Source: Sporosarcina sp. 6E9
Lineage (GTDB): Bacteria; Bacillota; Bacilli; Bacillales_A; Planococcaceae
Reading direction: 5' to 3'
Assembly (NCBI RefSeq): GCF_017921835.1
Contig: NZ_JAGEMN010000009.1
Span: 1-54,582, forward strand
Length of the DNA stretch: 54,582 nt
Both the position numbers and the translations under genes were made by a program. The notes under the pieces were generated by a model that was given only the letters and a program-made list of their open reading frames with translations, ran no database searches and had not been told where the DNA came from. This document shows positions 1-10,911 of the stretch, one piece after another. Numbering within the stretch: the stretch's first letter is position 1; each line of letters starts with the position of its first letter.

Positions 1-6
1 CAGGTA

Positions 7-123
7 GTCTAGTGGCGATAGCGAAGAGGTCACACCCGTTCCCATACCGAACACGGAAGTTAAGCTCTTCAGCGCCAATGGTAGTTGGGGGCTTCCCCCT
101 GCAAGAGTAGGACGTTGCTAGGC
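7..123 (+). rRNA. rrf: 5S ribosomal RNA
   Basis: The sequence follows the Bacillus 5S gene closely through the conserved GCGAAGAGGTCACACC and CCGAACACGGAAGTTAAG blocks. The two ends pair to form helix I (bases 7-13 with 117-123), which sets the limits. It is the last gene of an rRNA operon lying upstream of the window. Confidence 0.96.
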
Positions 124-131
124 ACTTAAAG

Positions 132-163
132 AGTCATTACCTTAAGGGTAGTGGCTTTTTTTG
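132..163 (+). terminator. Rho-independent terminator of the upstream rrn operon
   Basis: A stem with two G-U pairs, AGTCATTACC against GGTAGTGGCT, encloses a short loop and is followed by a run of seven T. It lies nine bases after 5S. Confidence 0.85.
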
Positions 164-234
164 TTTATTTATAATAAATCAACTGATAAACCTTATGAAA
201 AAATGGTAATTGTTGAGGTTATAAAACTAGCAAA

Positions 235-346
235 CAACCAATAACTCTTCCGAAACGACTAAACTAAGCGCAGAGACGACTAAAGTCAACTTCAAAACAA
301 TCAAATTCCCTCTTAAGCGACTAAAGCACACTATTAAACGACTAAA
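235..346. repeat. 21-bp-phased array of CGACTAAA boxes
   Basis: CGACTAAA occurs exactly at 256, 277, 318 and 339. A degenerate copy (CAATCAAA) at 298 and a weaker one (CAACCAAT) at 235 fill the register. Start-to-start steps are therefore 21, 21, 21, 20 and 21 bp, about two helical turns, so all boxes face the same side of the DNA. The array fills much of the roughly 330-base gap between the rrn terminator and yaaO. The only other signal seen in that gap is a TATAAT at 460-465, a plausible -10 for yaaO with a poor -35. The function of the array is unknown. Confidence 0.7.
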
Positions 347-493
347 CACAAATAATAGTAAGTAAAAAAACTACAATTACATAATTCACCATTTAAGTTA
401 AACGAGGATTCATTCACTCTCTTTAGGCGGCACCTCTCGATTAATGGTGTAGCAACCTCTATAATAGAAATATGAAAAGGAAGTGGTTTTCTA

Positions 494-1930
494 ATGGACT
501 ATGCAAATCGACCGCTTGTCCATAGACTAATGAAGTTTAAAGAAGCGGATCCAATATCTTTCCATGTGCCTGGACATAAAAATGGTGCGTTAACGGGTTT
601 GCCAATGGAGTTGCGCACGGCACTCACTTTTGATTTTACCGAACTTGAAGGGCTTGATGATTTACATCAGCCGGAAGGTGTTATTCGAGAAGCAGAGCAG
701 AAGTTAACCAATTTCTATCGTTCAAATAAAAGCTTTTTTTTGATAAATGGTTCGACGGTTGGAAATTTAGCGATGATTTATGCGACTTGTGCTGAAGGCG
801 AGACTGTAATCGTGCAGCGGAATGCGCATAAATCGATTTTTAATGCAATTGAACTAACAGGAGCCAGGCCAGTTTTTATAAGTCCGGAATGGGATAGCGC
901 TTCAAAAACGGCTGGAACTGTGACTCCAGAACAAGTTAAAAATGCATTGACACGTTTCCCAGAGGCAAAAGCAGTCATTCTTACCTATCCAACGTATTAT
1001 GGAACAACGGGTGATAAACTAGAAGAGACGATTAGGCTTTGTCATGAAAGAGAAATTCCAGTCCTGGTAGATGAGGCACACGGTGCTCACTTCGCTATAG
1101 GTGAACCATTTCCTACATCGGCACTTGATTTAGGGGCAGATATCGTTGTCCATTCAGCGCATAAAACTTTGCCGGCGTTGACGATGGCCTCATTTTTACA
1201 TGTGCGCTCAAATCTGATTACCCCAGAAAAAGTTGCACGATATTTGCAGATGCTGCAATCAAGCAGTCCTTCGTATCTTCTAATGGCTTCGCTTGATGAC
1301 GCGAGAGAGTATGTAGAATCGTATGCGGTGGAAGACGGAAGAGATTTCATGAAAAGAAGAGCAGTTTTTTTAAAGCGCTTAACTGAAACAGGGCATCTGG
1401 AAATAATTGAAACAGACGATTCATTAAAACTAATGTTGCGGGTGAATGGATACTCGGGTTATGATTTACAAAAAGCGCTAGATCAGGTTGGCGTCTACGC
1501 AGAATTAGCTGATTTCTATCAGGTGCTACTCGTGCTTCCCCTTCTTAAAAAAGGACAGGAGTATCCTTTCGAAAAAGCAGTGAAAAGAATTGAAAAGGCT
1601 ATTGAGGACATGATTAATTCAAAGGTGAAGAGGCAACTGCCCGGGTTACCAGTATTTGACCAATTAATTTCAAAGCCTTGCTATATAATGAAAGAAGTCG
1701 AAAAACTACATGCAGAGTGGATTCCATATGAAGAAGCAGTTGGAAAGATAGCGGCTGCTTCACTAATCCCCTATCCACCTGGCATCCCGTTATTGTTGGC
1801 TGGAGAAAGAATTACTGAGTATCATTTACAGTCTCTCACGTCACTATTAGCAACAGGGGCAAGATTTCAAGGGGCAATTCGATTACATGAAAAACAAATT
1901 TTTGTCGTAACTAACGAGGCGGAGGAATAA
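494..1930 (+). CDS. yaaO: PLP-dependent Orn/Lys/Arg decarboxylase family protein (YaaO-like)
   Basis: A fold-type I PLP enzyme of the arginine/lysine/ornithine decarboxylase family, 478 residues, about the length of B. subtilis YaaO (compact, without the long wing domain of E. coli CadA). The cofactor site is visible as DEAHGAHF (D193, H196) and [10 protein letters not shown], in which K224 should form the Schiff base. The C-terminal part carries the family block PYPPGIP. An AAGGAAGTGG ribosome site precedes the ATG. It sits two bases upstream of tmk, as in B. subtilis, so it probably shares its transcript. The amino-acid substrate cannot be told from sequence; arginine or lysine decarboxylation for polyamine or cadaverine supply is inference. 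Confidence 0.88.
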   Translation: MDYANRPLVHRLMKFKEADPISFHVPGHKNGALTGLPMELRTALTFDFTELEGLDDLHQPEGVIREAEQKLTNFYRSNKSFFLINGSTVGNLAMIYATCAEGETVIVQRNAHKSIFNAIELTGARPVFISPEWDSASKTAGTVTPEQVKNALTRFPEAKAVILTYPTYYGTTGDKLEETIRLCHEREIPVLVDEAHGAHFAIGEPFPTSALDLGADIVVHSAHKTLPALTMASFLHVRSNLITPEKVARYLQMLQSSSPSYLLMASLDDAREYVESYAVEDGRDFMKRRAVFLKRLTETGHLEIIETDDSLKLMLRVNGYSGYDLQKALDQVGVYAELADFYQVLLVLPLLKKGQEYPFEKAVKRIEKAIEDMINSKVKRQLPGLPVFDQLISKPCYIMKEVEKLHAEWIPYEEAVGKIAAASLIPYPPGIPLLLAGERITEYHLQSLTSLLATGARFQGAIRLHEKQIFVVTNEAEE

Positions 1931-1931
1931 A

Positions 1932-2946
<1,015 letters not shown>

Positions 2947-2974
2947 TATCATTTGACATTCTGTAGCTATATAG

Positions 2975-3035
2975 GCAATTTACGAGATGCTTGGATGCGC
3001 TACCGATTCATCTATCCGAGTGTCGCGTAACTTGC
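2975..3035 (+). other. Extended imperfect hairpin between darA and holB
   Basis: The outer stem pairs GCAATTTACG (2975-2984) with CGTAACTTGC (3026-3035) with one mismatch. An inner stem pairs CTTGGATG (2990-2997) with TATCCGAG (3013-3020) using two to three G-U pairs. No T-run follows, so it is not a simple terminator. It could be a structured leader of the holB transcript, a small RNA, or chance folding. Confidence 0.5.
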
Positions 3036-3086
3036 TAAATGAATGAGGATGTTTACAAAAGTTCTTTTATGGAGCGATTAATTTTT

Positions 3087-3117
3087 CCGTGTATTCATGC
3101 GTAAACACGGTTTTTTT
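3087..3117 (+). terminator. Possible terminator before holB
   Basis: CCGTGT (3087-3092) and ACACGG (3105-3110) pair around a 12-base loop and are followed by seven T. It would end darA transcription or attenuate holB. An in-frame ATG at 3097 falls inside the loop. Confidence 0.6.
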
Positions 3118-3141
3118 GGGAACACGGAGGTGGAAGTTATA

Positions 3142-4149
3142 TTGGAAAACAAAGAACAATATCATATTATAAACCGTCAAAAACCTGTCATCGATAGGCT
3201 TAATGCATCTTATAAAAACGGCAGAATTGGACATGCCTATTTGTTTGATGGCGAACATGGGACTGGAAAAGAAGCGACAGCATTATACTTTGCAAAATTG
3301 CTTCTATGTAAAAATCCTGATGACTATAGACCGTGTGAAAACTGTAATTCCTGCAGACGTGTGTCGAATGGAAATCACCCCAATGTAACCATTACGCGAC
3401 CTGATGGACAACAAATAAAAAAAGAACAAATAGATGAGCTTATTATGGAAATGAAGAAAAAAGGTTATGAACAAGGTAGAAAGATTTACATCGTTTCACG
3501 TGCAGACCGGATGAATAGTTCATCAGCAAATACGCTATTAAAGTTTTTGGAAGAACCAGATGGTGATGTCACGGCAATTTTGTTAACTGATTCCTATCAG
3601 TCGATGTTGCCAACGATACGGTCTCGTTGCCAGCGTATTTCATTTCTTCCGCCTTCTCGGGAAATGATGATTTCAGCACTTGCTGAAAAAGGAATAACAA
3701 ATTCGATGGCGGCTACTGTTACAATGGTAACTGCTGATATAGAGGAAGCTATTCTCATCGCCCAAGATGATGCATTTGCGCATATGCGAAAAACAGTGTT
3801 AAAATTGATTATGGCATCAGAACGAAATGTTCATGAGGCATTGTTGTTCATCCAATCGGATTGGTCTCGTCAGATAAAAGAAAAAGATGATACAGACCGT
3901 GCGCTTGATTTATTGTTATATGCATATCGAGATATTGTTGTATTTAAAACGGGATTGCAATCGATTCCGGCGTATCCGGACCAGCAGGAATTTTTTCAAG
4001 GCCTGGCGATGAAAATGACGTATAACGAACTGTCTGTCAAGATGGAAGCTATTCTACAGGCAAAGAGGCAGATGCATGGCAATATGAATCGAATGCTTCT
4101 TATGGAACAACTGGTGCTCAATATGCAGGAGGGGTTACTCGTTGTATAA
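3142..4149 (+). CDS. holB: DNA polymerase III delta' subunit
   Basis: Clamp-loader delta' subunit, which helps load the beta clamp during replication. The N-terminal AAA+ module has P-loop-like GEHGTGK at residues 37-43 and a zinc knuckle of four cysteines at 56, 65, 68 and 71 (C-x8-C-x2-C-x2-C). SSANTLLKFLEEPDG is the typical clamp-loader helix, and the SRC box (RSRCQRIS) follows. The TTG at 3142 is preferred because GGAGGTGG lies just upstream. The upstream in-frame ATG at 3097 has no ribosome site and sits in a hairpin loop. From the TTG the protein is 335 residues, close to the B. subtilis 329. It overlaps ricT by 8 bases. Confidence 0.93.
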   Translation: MENKEQYHIINRQKPVIDRLNASYKNGRIGHAYLFDGEHGTGKEATALYFAKLLLCKNPDDYRPCENCNSCRRVSNGNHPNVTITRPDGQQIKKEQIDELIMEMKKKGYEQGRKIYIVSRADRMNSSSANTLLKFLEEPDGDVTAILLTDSYQSMLPTIRSRCQRISFLPPSREMMISALAEKGITNSMAATVTMVTADIEEAILIAQDDAFAHMRKTVLKLIMASERNVHEALLFIQSDWSRQIKEKDDTDRALDLLLYAYRDIVVFKTGLQSIPAYPDQQEFFQGLAMKMTYNELSVKMEAILQAKRQMHGNMNRMLLMEQLVLNMQEGLLVV

Positions 4150-4969
4150 AGTAGTAGGAGTCCGTTTTAAAAAAGCGGGTAAAATATATTATTTCGATCC
4201 ACTTGATTTTGAATTAAACATAGAGGAATACGTAATTGTCGAAACAGCACGCGGCGTCGAATATGGAAAAGTAGTTATACCGCCAAGGGAAGTTGGCGAA
4301 AATGATGTTGTCTTGCCATTAAGAAAAGTAGTTCGTCCTGCTTTGGAGGGAGACATCGAAAAAGTAGATGAAAACCGACAAGAGGCTGAAAAAGCTTTCA
4401 ATACAGGTGTCAGTAAGATTTCTGAACATAATCTTGAAATGAAGCTCGTTGACGTTGAATATACATTCGATCGAAATAAGATTGTTTTTTATTTTACAGC
4501 AGAGGGTCGGGTCGATTTTCGAAATCTTGTTAAGGATTTAGCATCTATTTTTCGTACCCGCATCGAATTGAGACAAATTGGTGTTAGAGATGAAGCAAAA
4601 ATGCTTGGCGGTATTGGACCATGTGGTAGAATGCTTTGCTGCTCTACATTCCTTGGAGACTTTGAACCTGTTTCAATCAAGATGGCAAAAGATCAAAACT
4701 TATCGCTTAATCCTTCAAAAATCTCTGGATTATGCGGGCGTCTCATGTGTTGCTTGAAATATGAGAATGACGATTATGAAGAAGCAAAAAAATTAATGCC
4801 TGATATCGGGGCGCGTATAGATACGCCAGAAGGACCTGGAAGGGTTATTGGTTTGAACTTACTGGAACGTCTTCTACAAGTTAGATTGTTAGATGAAGAA
4901 CATGTTCTTGAATATACATTGGAAGAAATTATGGATCCGGCAAATAAGATGGTTCATTTAATAAAATGA
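4142..4969 (+). CDS. ricT: RicT (YaaT), PSP1-domain subunit of the RicAFT complex
   Basis: PSP1 superfamily protein of 275 residues, nearly collinear with B. subtilis YaaT/RicT. In B. subtilis RicT joins RicA and RicF in an iron-sulfur complex that stimulates RNase Y-dependent mRNA processing and Spo0A phosphorylation, affecting competence, biofilm and sporulation. Cysteines expected to hold the cluster are in CGRMLCC (about residues 160-166) and CGRLMCC (about 198-204), with a further C next to ISGL. Translation starts at TTG 4142, inside the end of holB, behind AGGAGGGG, which suggests coupling. yabA follows after 14 bases. Confidence 0.95.
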   Translation: MYKVVGVRFKKAGKIYYFDPLDFELNIEEYVIVETARGVEYGKVVIPPREVGENDVVLPLRKVVRPALEGDIEKVDENRQEAEKAFNTGVSKISEHNLEMKLVDVEYTFDRNKIVFYFTAEGRVDFRNLVKDLASIFRTRIELRQIGVRDEAKMLGGIGPCGRMLCCSTFLGDFEPVSIKMAKDQNLSLNPSKISGLCGRLMCCLKYENDDYEEAKKLMPDIGARIDTPEGPGRVIGLNLLERLLQVRLLDEEHVLEYTLEEIMDPANKMVHLIK

Positions 4970-4983
4970 TGGAGGTGGAATAG

Positions 4984-5346
4984 TTGAAAGAAAGGAATTT
5001 TCTCGACAGAGTAATGGAGTTTGAGCAACAGCTTGACGCCATGAGTATACAATTCCGCGAATTGATGGGATTCATCGCTGAGATGACGGAAGAGAACCAT
5101 TCGCTTCAACTTGAAAACCATCATCTACGACAACGGCTTGAAGATATGGATAGACAAAGTGAAAAGAATTTGCAGAAACAGCAACATGAGAAAAAGACAA
5201 ATTCGGTTGATGTCGGAGAAGGCGTTGATAATCTAGCTCGACTCTATAATGAAGGTTTTCATGTTTGCAATGTTCATTATGGTAGCATTCGAAAAGGAGA
5301 AGACTGCCTGTTCTGTCTATCATTTTTAAATAAACAAAATGTATGA
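4984..5346 (+). CDS. yabA: Replication initiation control protein YabA
   Basis: YabA restrains DnaA at oriC by bridging DnaA and the beta clamp. The 120-residue protein has the expected two parts. An N-terminal coiled coil (about residues 8-65, with leucines in [16 protein letters not shown]) serves for tetramer formation. A C-terminal zinc-binding region has CNVHYG and CLFC, plus the [10 protein letters not shown] block. The start is TTG, 8 bases after GGAGGTGG. It closes the holB-ricT-yabA group and is followed by a terminator. Confidence 0.95.
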   Translation: MKERNFLDRVMEFEQQLDAMSIQFRELMGFIAEMTEENHSLQLENHHLRQRLEDMDRQSEKNLQKQQHEKKTNSVDVGEGVDNLARLYNEGFHVCNVHYGSIRKGEDCLFCLSFLNKQNV

Positions 5347-5351
5347 ACTTG

Positions 5352-5385
5352 GCCGATCCTATTGTAACGTAGGCATCGGCTTTTT
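5352..5385 (+). terminator. Terminator after yabA
   Basis: GCCGAT (5352-5357) pairs with ATCGGC (5375-5380), extended inward by CCT/AGG, and TTTTT follows. It separates yabA from trmN6. Confidence 0.75.
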
Positions 5386-5405
5386 CATTTGGAGGGCGTA
5401 TTGGT

Positions 5406-6152
5406 TTGACGGTATTAAAAGGTGATGAACGACTGGATTATTTATTGGCAGAAAACTTAAGGATTATTCAAAGTCCATCGGTATTTTCATTTTCGCTAGA
5501 TGCAGTGTTACTCGCAAGATTCGCGCATGTCCCAGGCCGCTTGGGAAAAGTGGTTGATCTTTGTGCAGGAAATGGTGCAATTCCGCTATTTCTAAGTGCA
5601 CGTACAAATGCGCAGATAACGGCTATCGAGTTGCAAGAACGGTTGGCGGGTATGGCAGAAAGAAGTGTCCAGTACAATAAGCTTGAAGCGCAAATAAAAA
5701 TAGTAAATGATGATGTTATCGGTATTGCGGAAAAAATCGGGTATGATAAATATGACTTGGTGACATGCAATCCTCCTTATTTTCCCGCGCATGAAGCAAG
5801 TGATAAAAATTTACTTGAACCAGTTGCAATTGCACGACATGAGATTTATTTAACGTTAGACCAAGCGATCCAATCCTCGAGCGCACTTTTGAAACAAGGT
5901 GGGCGCGCCGCATTTGTCCATAGACCGGGTCGATTACTTGATATTGTTACATCGATGCGCGCCTATCGCATTGAACCGAAACGAATACAATTGGTGTATT
6001 CAAAGGCGGGGAAGGATGCAAACACCTTATTAATAGAAGGAACTAAAGATGGAAAGCCAGATTTGAAAATACTTCCCCCGCTTTATGTGTATGATCAAGA
6101 AGGCAATTATACAGAAGAAGTGAGGCGTTTACTTTATGGAGAAAACGGCTGA
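5406..6152 (+). CDS. trmN6: tRNA (adenine-N6) methyltransferase, TrmN6/YabB family
   Basis: SAM-dependent class I methyltransferase of 248 residues. The SAM-binding glycine motif is [15 protein letters not shown] near residues 48-62. The catalytic N6-adenine motif NPPY is at residues 121-124. B. subtilis YabB belongs to the same family as E. coli YfiC (TrmN6), which methylates A37 of tRNA-Val; that substrate is by analogy. The start is TTG 5406, 10 bases after GGAGGG; a TTG at 5401 is out of frame. Its end overlaps yazA by 17 bases. Confidence 0.93.
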   Translation: MTVLKGDERLDYLLAENLRIIQSPSVFSFSLDAVLLARFAHVPGRLGKVVDLCAGNGAIPLFLSARTNAQITAIELQERLAGMAERSVQYNKLEAQIKIVNDDVIGIAEKIGYDKYDLVTCNPPYFPAHEASDKNLLEPVAIARHEIYLTLDQAIQSSSALLKQGGRAAFVHRPGRLLDIVTSMRAYRIEPKRIQLVYSKAGKDANTLLIEGTKDGKPDLKILPPLYVYDQEGNYTEEVRRLLYGENG

Positions 6153-6423
6153 ACATCTTTTTTATGTGCTTGAATGCAAAGACGGATCGTACTACGCGGG
6201 TTATACAAATAACTTAGAGCGCCGAGTACGTGTACATAATGAGGGCAAAGGTGCCAAATACACGAGGGCGAAGCGTCCAGTTCGCTGCATTTACTTTGAA
6301 GCGTTTGAAACAAAGCGTGAGGCAATGCAAGCGGAATATCAGTTTAAGCAATTAACTAGAAGTGCGAAGGAACGTTATATTGAGAAGGAGGTCGCTGGCA
6401 ATGAAATCACAAAAAAGTGCTGA
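6136..6423 (+). CDS. yazA: GIY-YIG domain protein YazA
   Basis: Single-domain GIY-YIG nuclease-superfamily protein, 95 residues, of the UPF0213/YazA type. The signature is [16 protein letters not shown] near the start, then R of LERRV, and [14 protein letters not shown]. These small proteins resemble UvrC N-termini but their activity in cells is not established. It overlaps trmN6 upstream and rsmI downstream, so the three genes are probably translated as a coupled unit, as in B. subtilis. Confidence 0.93.
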   Translation: MEKTAEHLFYVLECKDGSYYAGYTNNLERRVRVHNEGKGAKYTRAKRPVRCIYFEAFETKREAMQAEYQFKQLTRSAKERYIEKEVAGNEITKKC

Positions 6424-7282
6424 ATTGAATGGCGGGAAGTTATTTTTAGTTGGCACGCCAATCGGTAATCTCGAAGATATAACTTTCAGAGCGATCCGCA
6501 TTCTAAACGAAGTGGATACGATTGCTGCGGAAGATACGCGAAATACGATTAAGTTATGCAATCATTTTGAGATAAAAACACCATTAATAAGTTATCATGA
6601 ACATAATTTAGAAGCAGGTGGAGAAAAGATACTGACCATGCTTGCTAACGGACAATCCGTTGCGCTTGTTAGCGATGCCGGCATGCCATGTATTTCCGAC
6701 CCGGGTGCGGACATTGCGAGTAAAGCCATTAAAGCTGGATACGATGTCGTTCCAGTTCCCGGTGCGAACGCTGCGATTAGCGCATTAGTGGCTTCCGGTC
6801 TAACTTCTCAACCCTTTATGTTTTTTGGTTTTTTATCGCGCAATAAAAATGAACGTCGTGCGCAAATTGAAAAATTGAAGAATCGTGAAGAAACGATTTT
6901 GTTATACGAAGCACCTCATCGGCTAAAAGAATCATTGCGAGCGTTAAGTGAACAAGTCGAGGGGACAAGAAAAATTGTTTTAGCACGTGAATTGACGAAG
7001 AGATTTGAGGAGTTTTTACGCGGAACGCTTGAGGAAGCTATCAATTGGGTAGAATCAAACAATATACGCGGTGAATTTTGCATCGTTCTTGAAGGAAATG
7101 ATGGATCGGATTCAGAAGAAGTTGTAATAGCTTGGTGGGATGGATTAAGTGTTTCAGAACATGTCTCTGAATTAATTGAAAGAAAAGGAATTCGATCGAA
7201 AGAGGCTATTCGGGAAGTGGCAAGTGAGCGTGCAATGAGTAGACGAGATGTGTACAGAGTCTTTCACGTTGAAAAGGATTAA
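6401..7282 (+). CDS. rsmI: 16S rRNA (cytidine-1402-2'-O)-methyltransferase
   Basis: RsmI (YabC) 2'-O-methylates C1402 in the 16S decoding centre, using SAM. The tetrapyrrole-methylase fold is shown by [16 protein letters not shown] near the start, AEDTRNT, and [13 protein letters not shown] around residues 87-100, then VPGANAA. The ATG at 6401 is preferred to an upstream alternative at 6362 because AAGGAGGT lies 8 bases before it. The resulting 293 residues match the family. It overlaps yazA by 23 bases and ends in the hairpin that terminates convergent abrB. Confidence 0.95.
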   Translation: MKSQKSAELNGGKLFLVGTPIGNLEDITFRAIRILNEVDTIAAEDTRNTIKLCNHFEIKTPLISYHEHNLEAGGEKILTMLANGQSVALVSDAGMPCISDPGADIASKAIKAGYDVVPVPGANAAISALVASGLTSQPFMFFGFLSRNKNERRAQIEKLKNREETILLYEAPHRLKESLRALSEQVEGTRKIVLARELTKRFEEFLRGTLEEAINWVESNNIRGEFCIVLEGNDGSDSEEVVIAWWDGLSVSEHVSELIERKGIRSKEAIREVASERAMSRRDVYRVFHVEKD

Positions 7283-7309
7283 AAAATCCGAAACGGGATT
7301 CCGTCTCGG
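7281..7309 (-). terminator. Terminator of abrB
   Basis: CCGAAACGG (7288-7296) pairs with CCGTCTCGG (7301-7309), one mismatch, tetraloop GATT. On the minus strand it is followed by six T (7281-7286). On the plus strand there is no T-run, so it serves abrB rather than rsmI. Confidence 0.8.
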
Positions 7310-7318
7310 CTGAATATA

Positions 7319-7597
7319 TTACTTTTTTATACGCTCTTGAATTTGTGTAATAAGTTTTTCTGCGCCTTCAGGGCTTAAAATCAAGTTGCCATCTAGTAGA
7401 CTTAAATTATCATCTGATACAGTACCGGTAATCGAGCAAGTCATATTCGGCATATATTTCTTCAAAATAATTTTATCTTCATCGACGTAAATTTCTAGGG
7501 CATCCTTTTGTGCAATTCCAAGTGTTCGACGTAATTCGATAGGGATAACTACGCGCCCGAGTTCATCGACCTTTCTCACGATACCAGTAGATTTCAT
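7319..7597 (-). CDS. abrB: Transition-state regulator AbrB
   Basis: DNA-binding repressor of post-exponential genes in Bacillus, itself repressed by Spo0A~P. The N-terminal swapped-hairpin domain reads MKSTGIVRKVDELGRVVIP and is almost identical to B. subtilis AbrB. The conserved Cys in NMTCS and the C-terminal oligomerisation region (DDNLSL to the end) are present; total 92 residues. The start at 7597 is set by AAGGAG 8 bases upstream; longer readings to 7669 lack a ribosome site and run into the promoter region. It is convergent with rsmI and divergent from metS, the same arrangement as in B. subtilis. Confidence 0.96.
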   Translation of the reverse strand: MKSTGIVRKVDELGRVVIPIELRRTLGIAQKDALEIYVDEDKIILKKYMPNMTCSITGTVSDDNLSLLDGNLILSPEGAEKLITQIQERIKK

Positions 7598-7671
7598 TAG
7601 AAGAACTCCTTCCCCAACAGTTAGTTTGAATTCTTTTCGGACAATTCTGCATTTGTTATTGTCTGTCATTA

Positions 7672-7700
7672 ATCATAACAATTCATCCAATTATCGTCAA
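7672..7700 (-). promoter_or_regulatory. Sigma-A promoter of abrB
   Basis: On the minus strand TTGACG (7695-7700), a 17-base spacer and TATGAT (7672-7677) match the sigma-A consensus at 5/6 each. The leader to the ATG is about 68 bases. No perfect Spo0A box was seen in it. Confidence 0.8.
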
Positions 7701-7809
7701 TCAAAAAAACTCGAATTCATGGTACTTTTTTAATAAATTAATATACTAGGAATAATAATCTATAGCAAATTTATATTTGTAAACGATTAGATACGCTAAA
7801 TGATTAACG

Positions 7810-9833
<2,024 letters not shown>

Positions 9834-9838
9834 AATAA

Positions 9839-9880
9839 AAACGGCGGCTATTTCCTATTAGGGAAAGGTCGCCGTTTCTA
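9839..9880 (+). terminator. Terminator after metS
   Basis: AAACGGCG (9839-9846) pairs with CGCCGTTT (9870-9877), with an inner TTTCCT/AGGGAAA stem. Several A precede and a short T-tract ends it. Confidence 0.75.
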
Positions 9881-10009
9881 ATTATCCAAATGCAACGTAT
9901 GACGAGATTATACAAAACTTTATAATAATTGTAATGTAAATGTAATATTGATGAGAAGAAAGAAATATTTGGCTAGACTATGATTATTATGTCATGAGGA
10001 GAGAGAACT

Positions 10010-10780
10010 ATGTATATAGATACGCACGTTCATTTAAATGCAGATCAATATGAAGAGGATGTTGACGAAGTGATTACACGCGCTCTTGATGCGGGTGTAA
10101 CGAAGATGGTTGTGATCGGATTTGATCATAAAACAATCAATCGGGCTATGGAGCTCGCGGAGCGCTACCCGTTCATATACGCTGTTGTTGGTTGGCATCC
10201 GGTAGATGCAGTCGATTGTACAGAAGAGGACTTAAAGTGGATTGAATCGCTTGCAGCGCATCCTAAAGTTGTCGGCATCGGAGAAACCGGGCTCGACTAT
10301 TATTGGGGAAAGTCTCCAAAAGATGTTCAACAAGATATCTTCAGAAAGCAAATTCAGCTGGCTAAAAAAGTTAATCTGCCAATTATTATTCATAACCGAG
10401 ATGCGACTGCAGATGTTGTTCGTATCTTGAAAGAAGAAGAGGCGGAAACGACGGGCGGGATTATGCATTGTTTTGGCGGGAGCGTTGAAACAGCAAAAGA
10501 ATGCATCGCAATGAATTTCATGATTTCACTTGGTGGTCCCGTAACATTTAAAAATGCCAAAATGCCAAAAATAGTTGCTGCAGAAATCCCTTTGGATAAG
10601 TTATTAATCGAAACAGATGCACCGTATTTGACGCCGCATCCATACCGCGGAAAGCGCAATGAACCCGTATATGTGAAACTAGTTGCAGAAGAAATTGCAA
10701 AGTTAAAAGGGTTGCCAGTCGAGGCGATTGCAGAAGCGACAACGGAAAACGCATTAAAAATATTTAATATAGATGAATAA
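10010..10780 (+). CDS. tatD: TatD family DNase/deoxyribonuclease
   Basis: Metal-dependent hydrolase of the TatD family (B. subtilis YabD/DayD), 256 residues with a TIM-barrel amidohydrolase fold. Metal ligands are visible in order: IDTHVHLN at the N-terminus, E in GIGETGLDYYW near residue 92, H in IIHNRDA near 129, H in MHCFGG near 155, and D in IETDAPYLTPHPYRG near 205. TatD proteins act as 3'-5' exonucleases on DNA or as D-aminoacyl-tRNA deacylases; B. subtilis YabD has been assigned the latter. No terminator was seen before yabE, which has its own promoter. Confidence 0.95.
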   Translation: MYIDTHVHLNADQYEEDVDEVITRALDAGVTKMVVIGFDHKTINRAMELAERYPFIYAVVGWHPVDAVDCTEEDLKWIESLAAHPKVVGIGETGLDYYWGKSPKDVQQDIFRKQIQLAKKVNLPIIIHNRDATADVVRILKEEEAETTGGIMHCFGGSVETAKECIAMNFMISLGGPVTFKNAKMPKIVAAEIPLDKLLIETDAPYLTPHPYRGKRNEPVYVKLVAEEIAKLKGLPVEAIAEATTENALKIFNIDE

Positions 10781-10852
10781 AATGGAAACTAATTTACCAT
10801 ACTTTGCATATTAAGCACTTCCTAATTCTATTAATAAATGAATCTTTAATGG

Positions 10853-10881
10853 TTGACATGCAAAATAGGAACCTATATAAT
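10853..10881 (+). promoter_or_regulatory. Consensus sigma-A promoter of yabE
   Basis: TTGACA (10853-10858), exactly 17 bases, TATAAT (10876-10881): a perfect match to both hexamers. It lies inside an upstream in-frame ORF extension and so argues against any yabE start before 10912. Confidence 0.88.
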
Positions 10882-10911
10882 CACACAGGTGATAGAGGAG
10901 GAGTTTTTTTC

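Noticed and set aside
3097..3141. Longer HolB from ATG 3097
   Set aside because: The ATG is in the loop of a terminator-like hairpin and lacks a ribosome site; TTG 3142 has GGAGGTGG just upstream and fits family length.
7598..7669. 24-residue extension of AbrB
   Set aside because: It lacks a ribosome site and would begin almost at the transcript start; the conserved N-terminus and AAGGAG point to 7597.
10804..10911. 36-residue extension of YabE
   Set aside because: It spans the consensus promoter at 10853-10881 and would precede the transcript start.
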